Assembly: GCF_004337985.1 (NCBI RefSeq)
Contig: NC_043742.1
Span: 2,590,176-2,654,175 of the forward strand
Length of the DNA: 64,000 nucleotides
From: Pyricularia pennisetigena
Taxonomy: Eukaryota > Ascomycota > Sordariomycetes > Magnaporthales > Pyriculariaceae
Reading direction: 5' to 3'
Both the position numbers and the translations under genes were made by a program. How positions within the stretch are numbered: the stretch's first letter is position 1; each line of letters begins with the position of its first letter. The notes under the pieces were generated by a model that saw only the letters and a program-made list of their open reading frames with translations, was not told the DNA's origin and searched no databases. This document shows, piece after piece, positions 57,908-64,000 of the stretch.

Positions 57908-60900
57908 CGTGTCTGAGGTGAGTGCCTACAGCACTTGGGGGGGTAGTATAGATGGCGATGTCGTCCCGTTCTCGCAAGACCTCCAAAGTAGCGCTGCGCG
58001 AGCTAAACGCGTTCTTTTGAGCACAGAGCGCGAATTGAAAAGGTGGAGGAGAAGAAAGGGGAGCAGAACATGACGGAGCGGAGAAAAAACAAAACCCAAG
58101 GTGGTCCGCCAGGGCTCTTTAGTATGAAGAGGAAATCGCCGCTTTAGGCTGGGAGGCAAAGCGACGGGTTGTACCAGGACCAGTCGGGAAGGTCGAGTGA
58201 GTGACCTCGTCCAGGGTTTGTTGGTCGCACCGGAAAGCAGTTCAAGGGAATATTTCCCAGGATGGTCACCGAGAGCAAGGGTTCGTGGTGCACCTCTTGA
58301 AGGGCGGGGGAATGGGTTCAGTGTGGTGATTGGACAGATTTTATCAATAGATAGGGACGGGTGAGCATAGAATCTGGGTACATTGAGACCCGGAAGGGCT
58401 GAATGGCTTCTGCCATGCGAGCCATGTCGCATTTGGATAGCACCCCCCCGATATGACATGGCAAGGGTTTGCGATATGGCCTGTTGGGCATTCGATCCTT
58501 CTGCACCCTGCCAGATTTTCCACTCTCGAGATTTTGCTTGGCTCTTTGCCCATTTTTGCATCTTCATCGTCGGTATTGGGCATAGATAAGACTACCATGT
58601 GGATGACCGAGAACAAGCATGAAAACAAGTACTGGGCGTACCTGACCCGGGTAATCTAGGTTAGGTAACCCTACAGTAGGTAGCCCAGGTATCTAGGTAT
58701 CTAGATAGATTAGGTGGGTAGACGGTCAAACGAAGCAGAGACGGCGACCATTGGTTGGTATTGGTACCCAAGATACTCACTCACACCAACCAGTTCTTAA
58801 CCTACGCGAAGTTGGAGGATGTGTCTGCCTGGGAAACAGGACAGGGAACCCATGGCCATAATGGTAGCTTGCTAGATGAGCAGCCACACGATTGACAGTT
58901 CTTGTCCGACATTATGGGGGAGCGATTGTTCGCTCTGGGGGATGGGGAACGTTGGGGTAAGGTAGTGAATGAGTGGGTCCAGGTCAAGGTCTGGCAGTAA
59001 TCTAGAAAAAAAAAAAAAAATAAAAAAAAAATGTGCACGGGGCCCGGTAATGATGACCATGCCTTCTCAATCCTTCCTCGGGTTGCAACGAGGATTAATA
59101 AGGAAAGGCACCTACCTGCGTAAGGCAGGTATAAGCATCCATTTCAGCTGCCCTCAAGAAGCGGAAACTGATGGGGTGTGCGCGGGCGTCATCGCCACGC
59201 GTCGAAGTGGGCTCCAGTAGGAGAGCCCCAAAAACGCTCGTCTTCAAGTCGCGTTTGACATTGTCTAACTAACATCTTGAACGACGACAACAAAAAGAGA
59301 GTTAGTTCCCTAGGTTTTTTTTTTTTTTTTGTCGTCGACCCGATCGACAATCTGAAGCGCAAGAAAGCCAAGTACGAGTGTCGTTGGAAAACGCGAGACG
59401 AACGGGGAAACCAAGAGGAATTGCCCAGCTTTGCCGAGGACGGAGGGAAAGTCTTCTGTTCTTGGTTTTTCCACCACCGATTGCTTGTCTTGCTCAAGAA
59501 CCTAATAGAGCGACCGAGATCACCTTGGCGAGGGCTTGGGTCATGCAGGACCCGCCTTGGGGTCTCCCCCACTAGCCAATTTGTCCAGCCAAGATGGTCT
59601 AGAATTGAATCCAACCACGATCCCAAACGTCAACTCGGCAACGTATCAGGTAATTTTTTATTGAATATACGAGCGACCTCACAAAGGTCATCGGGTGGTG
59701 CAGCTTTGTGTTGGGTTCGCCAAGTGTTCTAGACTGGAAGCTACCTTGCAATAAGTAATAAGTATTTGGGCAATGCCCATTTTTCCATTTGTCTTTGTAT
59801 TTTTGGATCGAGTCGCTTCATCCAAATAAGACATATCAATTGCTTTTCCGATTGGGGGCCGCATTCAATGGATGTCTGCCGCACGCGCAAGTCATAAGAA
59901 GAAAAAAAAAAAAAAGGGTGCAAGTCAGCGTATCTTTCCAGCTTTCAAACGCAGTCACCTGACCACCCAAGCTCCACTCACTCAATACCGCGCATCTGGC
60001 TAACAAAATGACTGTAAAATGAAATTTATGCCTTTGAAATAATATTTAATTAGGAGTTGGATTCAAAAATTTCTCAATTGAGCCAATACTATGTACAATG
60101 TTTATCTTTTACTATTAAGAGTTTGTCAGGGCATCTTTGCATGCTAACTATCATGCAATGTCATTCACATCCCGACCAGCTTCACTAGACGGCGCCGCCA
60201 TACTATTGCAAGACTCACCGTCGTCGGCCGATGAAAAGAAAATTAATATATTTGTGTGTAGAATGTTATTGTAGTACAAACTCAGCACAACTCTGCTTTA
60301 TACTAGGGTTGGCTTCATAAGACTCGGTCTCACAACGACTTCGACCTGGCATCTTTGCAGTTTGGTCTGGGGCTCTTGAGAACCGATATCAAGAAGGGTT
60401 TTCTGTTTTCCTTTCATGCTTTGGGCGCAATCCTTCGGACAGAACGCAAAGGTTCTCACACCAGTCCATTCTTATTCTTTTGTCGCTGTTGGCCACAACC
60501 ACAGCAGCAACAGCACCGTGGCCCTGTTGTTTCATAGCTAGTCCCCTCGATCCCCATATTGACATAACAAAAAACAGCAGCTTTCCGTTGCCGAAAGGGA
60601 AGAAATAGATTTTGATAATTACAGACTTCGACTCTGTGGAAAATGTTGCGCACCGCATGAAACTGGGAGCAGTCTTACGTCTATCATATTCTCACGAAAA
60701 TGAGAAAAAAAAATGGATGGATTGTGATAAACAGCACCACGACTGCGGTTGAGTTTTCATTCCGTTCAAGAAAGAGAATCACCAAGAGACGTGAATTGCA
60801 GGAGAAAGCCACATATGCGGATAGGATCAATCGTCCCCAGAAAATAAACTACTAAAAAGGGCGAATGGATAACATGTAAACAAATCATCAGCGACGACAT

Positions 60901-61510
60901 CGTTCCATTCAAAATTTGGACAACCGGTTTTCTGAGGATTGCGTCTTTCGTTAATGGTACATTCCCCATTCGTGAGAATACTTGTGCCATCCCTGGACTT
61001 CTTGCCTCTGTTTGCAGGCATAAGTACTGTCAAGTCGAGGTTGTCCAGGTGTGAAGAGTCCGGCATTAATAACCTGGCATTGGTTCACTCGCCGCAAAGA
61101 TGACTATTTGCACTGAGCTTGTAAAGTTCGCCCGGCTTTTGATGCTGGCACTGATGGATGGTGAGCTATCTCCAGACTTTTCATAGAGCAGTACCATACG
61201 TCAACTATGACCAGGGGCGCAGTCGCCACTTTCTCCATTGAACTGGAAAAGTGTCAATTCTAATAATGATATTCCATTCCTTTCCAAAAATGTAAACAAA
61301 GAGAGCCTTATACTTGTGATAATCAATGTCCACTACTGATGTAACAATAAAGTCTTTGTCTCTTGGACAAACCAGAAGTATCTGGACACTTCATAAAAGC
61401 CAAACTTTTTCTCTGTTTTGCCCTAGTAGATGGTCATCAGTATCGAATACCTTTTCAATCACTGCATATTCACCCAACAAGGGGACACGTAGAAAAACAA
61501 AAGTCACGCA
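57908..61510. other. long intergenic region, no gene recognised
   Basis: About 3.6 kb. The left part is the permease promoter. Between 58640 and 58720 there are clustered TAGGTA/GGTATCTAG repeats. A/T homopolymers lie at 59005-59030, 59316-59330 and 59899-59914. Frames at 59189-59732 on both strands were read and rejected. Confidence 0.5.
58648..58720. repeat. TAGGTA/TCTAGGTA short-repeat cluster
   Basis: GGTAATCTAGGTTAGG, GGTATCTAGGTATCTAGATAG and related units lie head to tail and partly palindromic. The related motif TACCTACC occurs near 20673-20730. Both are intergenic. Confidence 0.7.
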
Positions 61511-62008
61511 ATGTCCTCAAACGACGACAAGAAACCCACCGCGCCTGAGAAAGCAGATCCTTTTGAGCGTTGCGAGTCAGAAGGGACGTACGAGGACATG
61601 GAGCTATATCACGAGTACATGTTTTGCATCCCCGACAACAACCAGGGCATCTGGTGGCCCCGGGCAAGCGACCCCTTGCTGCAGCGGTCAAACGAGCACC
61701 GGGGCAGAGGATTGCACAGCACAGGCACGCGCGGCCAGGCCGAGGGCTCCGCCGCCGCCGAGCAGGATCGGCGCCGGCACAACATCCCTGCCGATACGCG
61801 GGGGTTGGAGGTGCAACCGGAGCTCTCGAAGGACGCTACAGAGCTGGGTCCTCAGCAGCAGCGCCCCCTGCACAAGCCGGGCCAGCCGAGCAAGTTGAAG
61901 CAGGAGGTACTGGCCGACGAGGCAGAGAATGAAAGGGGCGAGCAGATTGACAAGGGCGATGTCATCTCGGCCTCGGCAGCAACCGACAAACAAACCACTC
62001 GCAAATAA
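61511..62008 (+). CDS. hypothetical hydrophilic protein
   Basis: A single open frame of 165 aa with no family I recognise. Residues ~1-55 include a cluster of aromatics and acids (YEDMELYHEYMFCI, then QGIWWPRASDP). The rest is Gln/Arg/Glu-rich, low in hydrophobics and likely disordered. There is no signal peptide or membrane segment. The frame is clearly more GC-rich than both flanks, and the ATG lies in an acceptable context (CGCAATGTCC). It could be a young or lineage-specific gene. An overlapping 120-codon frame (61570-61932) shares the composition and makes the call less certain. Confidence 0.5.
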   Translation: MSSNDDKKPTAPEKADPFERCESEGTYEDMELYHEYMFCIPDNNQGIWWPRASDPLLQRSNEHRGRGLHSTGTRGQAEGSAAAEQDRRRHNIPADTRGLEVQPELSKDATELGPQQQRPLHKPGQPSKLKQEVLADEAENERGEQIDKGDVISASAATDKQTTRK

Positions 62009-63729
62009 CTGCGTCTTGAAATAAATACGAGGATTAAATAAAATTGCCCTCATATAATTTTTGGTAAAGGGGGTAGCAGTAGCACAAATCATGAGTAAAC
62101 TGTAAAAGTTGTTTAACATAAATTTTGACCTCGAGTTGATGTCGAAAGGGTATAGATGGTTAGCAGAAGAGATTCATTTCTATGTAACTCTTTTATCGAT
62201 TAAGAATGTAAAAAGTACTCTTCCACAATTTGATTCAGAAATATCGAGTCTCGATCTTCACCCCATAATCATGGGCACCTTGCCTTCTACACTTCCATAC
62301 TTCCACGTGGCACCTCAAACGGTTCTTTTATCTCGATTTTAACCTGCCTTCCCAGACACACTTTCGCATTTACAATTATCTCCTTTGGTTTCTTATCTCT
62401 TATTTCTTTCTAGCAAAAACTGCATTTTTTTTTTTTTTAAATCTAATCCAACGAACAGGTCTCGCACAATGACTTTGCTTCTATCTTGGCCATCGCAACC
62501 TTTCTCCCATTCTCACTCAGCCCTCGCCCAGTGCTGCGGCCGGGTGCAAGACTTCAGGCGAATTGCGGAGGAAGGAAGTAGATTAGGATCTACTATGCGA
62601 ACCACAATTTATAAGCCCACCCGAAGGGATTCACTTTCTTATGTACTCATTATTTTCCCTACAACCCCCCCGCTCAAAGTGAAACAAGGAATTGACGACT
62701 CGAACGACATACGTATGTTTAGTTACTAACTACAGAAACTGTAACCATGGCTAACGTATCTGGATTTATAACAAACTATTTGATAGGGAGATATCGTGTT
62801 TCCAACTGGTTACTGGGGCGTCATAAATGAAACAAACTGGTCGGTGCGGATTCTAGAGTATTAAAAGAGAAAAGGCAGAGCAGAGGTCCGAATGCCATCG
62901 AGTATATATACGCTACAGCTAAGCCGAAAACGGACCCTGCCAAAACATCGCCGACGGCACCTGGCAATCCAACGCGGAAAAACTAATTAAAGCACCCGTG
63001 CGAAGCGGGACGGCTGCGCGGCAGGCCACATAGCCTACTTTGAAGCAATGCATGGCATTCATGGCTTTCCCACCGCAGTGATTTGAATTTTAGTAGGCGC
63101 TGTGCAGGCCTCTACCGTAGCGCATAGGGCCTGGGGTTGCGTAGACACGCAGAAAGGGATTTCATGGAATAAGAAGGGCGGTTGGCGGGATTTTGTCGAC
63201 GCTGTGGCGCTGGAGAAATAGCTACCCAGTGGGCTAGGAAAGAGTGGTAGTCTCCCTGAGAGACGCTGTGTTACGGGGACAGCCTACCAGGTCTTGATAG
63301 AGAAGATGGTTGCTCTAGGGGGGCCGCTGGTCGTAAAGACGTCTTCACCAAATGGATTAGAAAATGGAAGATGAGATAGACACATATCAACGGCACTCCA
63401 CGCAAATTGAATTATATGCGGCATATGCCATGTTGTGCATTAACCCCTGAATGTTAAATTATGGGCAGCGTTGGACGGCTTGAATCAAAAAAAGCCTCAA
63501 AGACCACCACTTTGCGCGCATGGCTTGCCGGATAAAAACGTGGTGTTCTACGTTGTAAACACTGACCGGAAACAGCGGCATTGCACTTCGACCAAAGCAC
63601 GTGTCACACGTCAAAGAGACAGAGTTGACGAGAAGTAGAAAAGTCCCAGTTGACCACAAATGTAAAAGGACGAACGCCCTGCTCCAGTATCGTACTAGTA
63701 CAATAGAAAAGAAAACAAAAGCCAAAGTG
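62009..63729. other. intergenic, no gene recognised
   Basis: About 1.7 kb of moderately AT-rich sequence without a supported frame. It includes T12 at about 62427-62438. The frame 63459-63740 (-) overlaps the 3' end of the next gene and is not convincing. Confidence 0.5.
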
Positions 63730-64000
63730 CTACGCTCCACTCCCCGTGATTAAAACGGCACTCTCTACATCGGTCCTGTCCGGCCCCTTGGCGTCGACCT
63801 TGTACTTGGGATAGCAGTAGCTGCTCCCTTCACCCTGCGTGCCGCCAAACATCCACGTGACTCCTTCGCATAAGCCCTGCCCGCTGCTCGGGTATATGTT
63901 CAGCTGCGCGCAGAGGGCGAGGCAGTCCTCCATCGTCGCGGTGGGAAAGCGGCCGAGGTCGTTGTCCTTGTAGTCGACGCCGCAGGTCCGGGTGAAGGTC
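63730..64000 (-). CDS. C-terminal part of an apple/PAN-like cysteine-rich protein (runs off the window)
   Basis: The minus-strand frame is open from the window edge (64000) to a stop at 63730, giving about 90 residues: TCGVDYKDNDLGRFPTATM, then DCLALCAQLN, GQGLCEGVTWMFGG and SYCYPKYKVD. The spacing C..D..G-D-L....T..DCL.LCA.....C.GVTW......CY.K is that of fungal apple/PAN-like modules, which bind proteins or carbohydrates outside the cell. The likely start lies beyond 64000, so the size and any signal peptide are unknown. The internal ATG at 63933 is not the probable start, because the Cys-bearing sequence upstream of it continues the module. Confidence 0.75.
   Translation of the reverse strand, partial: TFTRTCGVDYKDNDLGRFPTATMEDCLALCAQLNIYPSSGQGLCEGVTWMFGGTQGEGSSYCYPKYKVDAKGPDRTDVESAVLITGSGA

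Overview
This window looks like nuclear DNA of a filamentous ascomycete, most likely a Sordariomycete. Most genes have one to five short introns (about 60-180 bp) with GT..CTRAC/CTAAT..AG signals. The recognisable proteins are typical of fungi: acetyl-CoA carboxylase, an SCON-2/MetR-type F-box WD protein, NUDE, twinfilin, an SFC1-type carrier, a HET-domain protein and a YAT-type permease. One end is AT-rich and looks like RIP (repeat-induced point mutation), with C:G to T:A decay, many TpA steps, few CpA/TpG and CpG largely spared. I cannot name the species.

Layout. 1-7.4 kb is a repeat block: a mutated Ty3/gypsy chromovirus-like retrotransposon read on the minus strand (gag, RT, integrase, chromodomain), then a separate element of two ~555-565 bp inverted arms around a ~450 bp non-coding spacer. 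7.5-8.5 kb is a HET-domain gene that is truncated and interrupted by a stop, with a GC-rich, hAT-like sequence at its broken end. 8.5-11.3 kb holds nothing I recognise. 11.3-12.6 kb is a TfdA-family dioxygenase (+). From 13.5 to 39.1 kb the window is mostly conserved housekeeping genes: a large protein with a riboflavin-kinase-like C-terminus (+), twinfilin (+), a succinate/fumarate carrier (-), SCON-2/MET30 (-), a class I methyltransferase (-), an MscS-type channel (-) and acetyl-CoA carboxylase (-). From 39.1 to 45.9 kb it is gene-poor, with one decayed gene beside a 47-N assembly gap. Then come NUDE (-), a GTPase-like protein with a broken P-loop (-), a decayed small secreted protein gene (-), a cysteine-rich secreted protein (+), an amino-acid permease with a 5-nt microexon (-), a small orphan gene (+) and, at the right edge, the 3' end of a gene for an apple/PAN-like cysteine-rich protein (-).

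The genes do not form a pathway. There is no biosynthetic cluster, CRISPR array, tRNA or rRNA that I could find. ACC1 (malonyl-CoA), SFC1 (succinate/fumarate exchange), SCON-2 (sulfur control), the TfdA dioxygenase and the permease all concern carbon, sulfur or nitrogen metabolism, but their proximity is probably ordinary fungal gene order. The least ordinary items are the riboflavin-kinase-like domain without its catalytic Glu, the GTPase-like protein without its P-loop Lys/Ser, the long inverted-repeat element, the microexon and the two secreted-protein loci. Exon boundaries were built by hand from splice signals, reading-frame continuity and remembered family patterns. No alignment or search was run.
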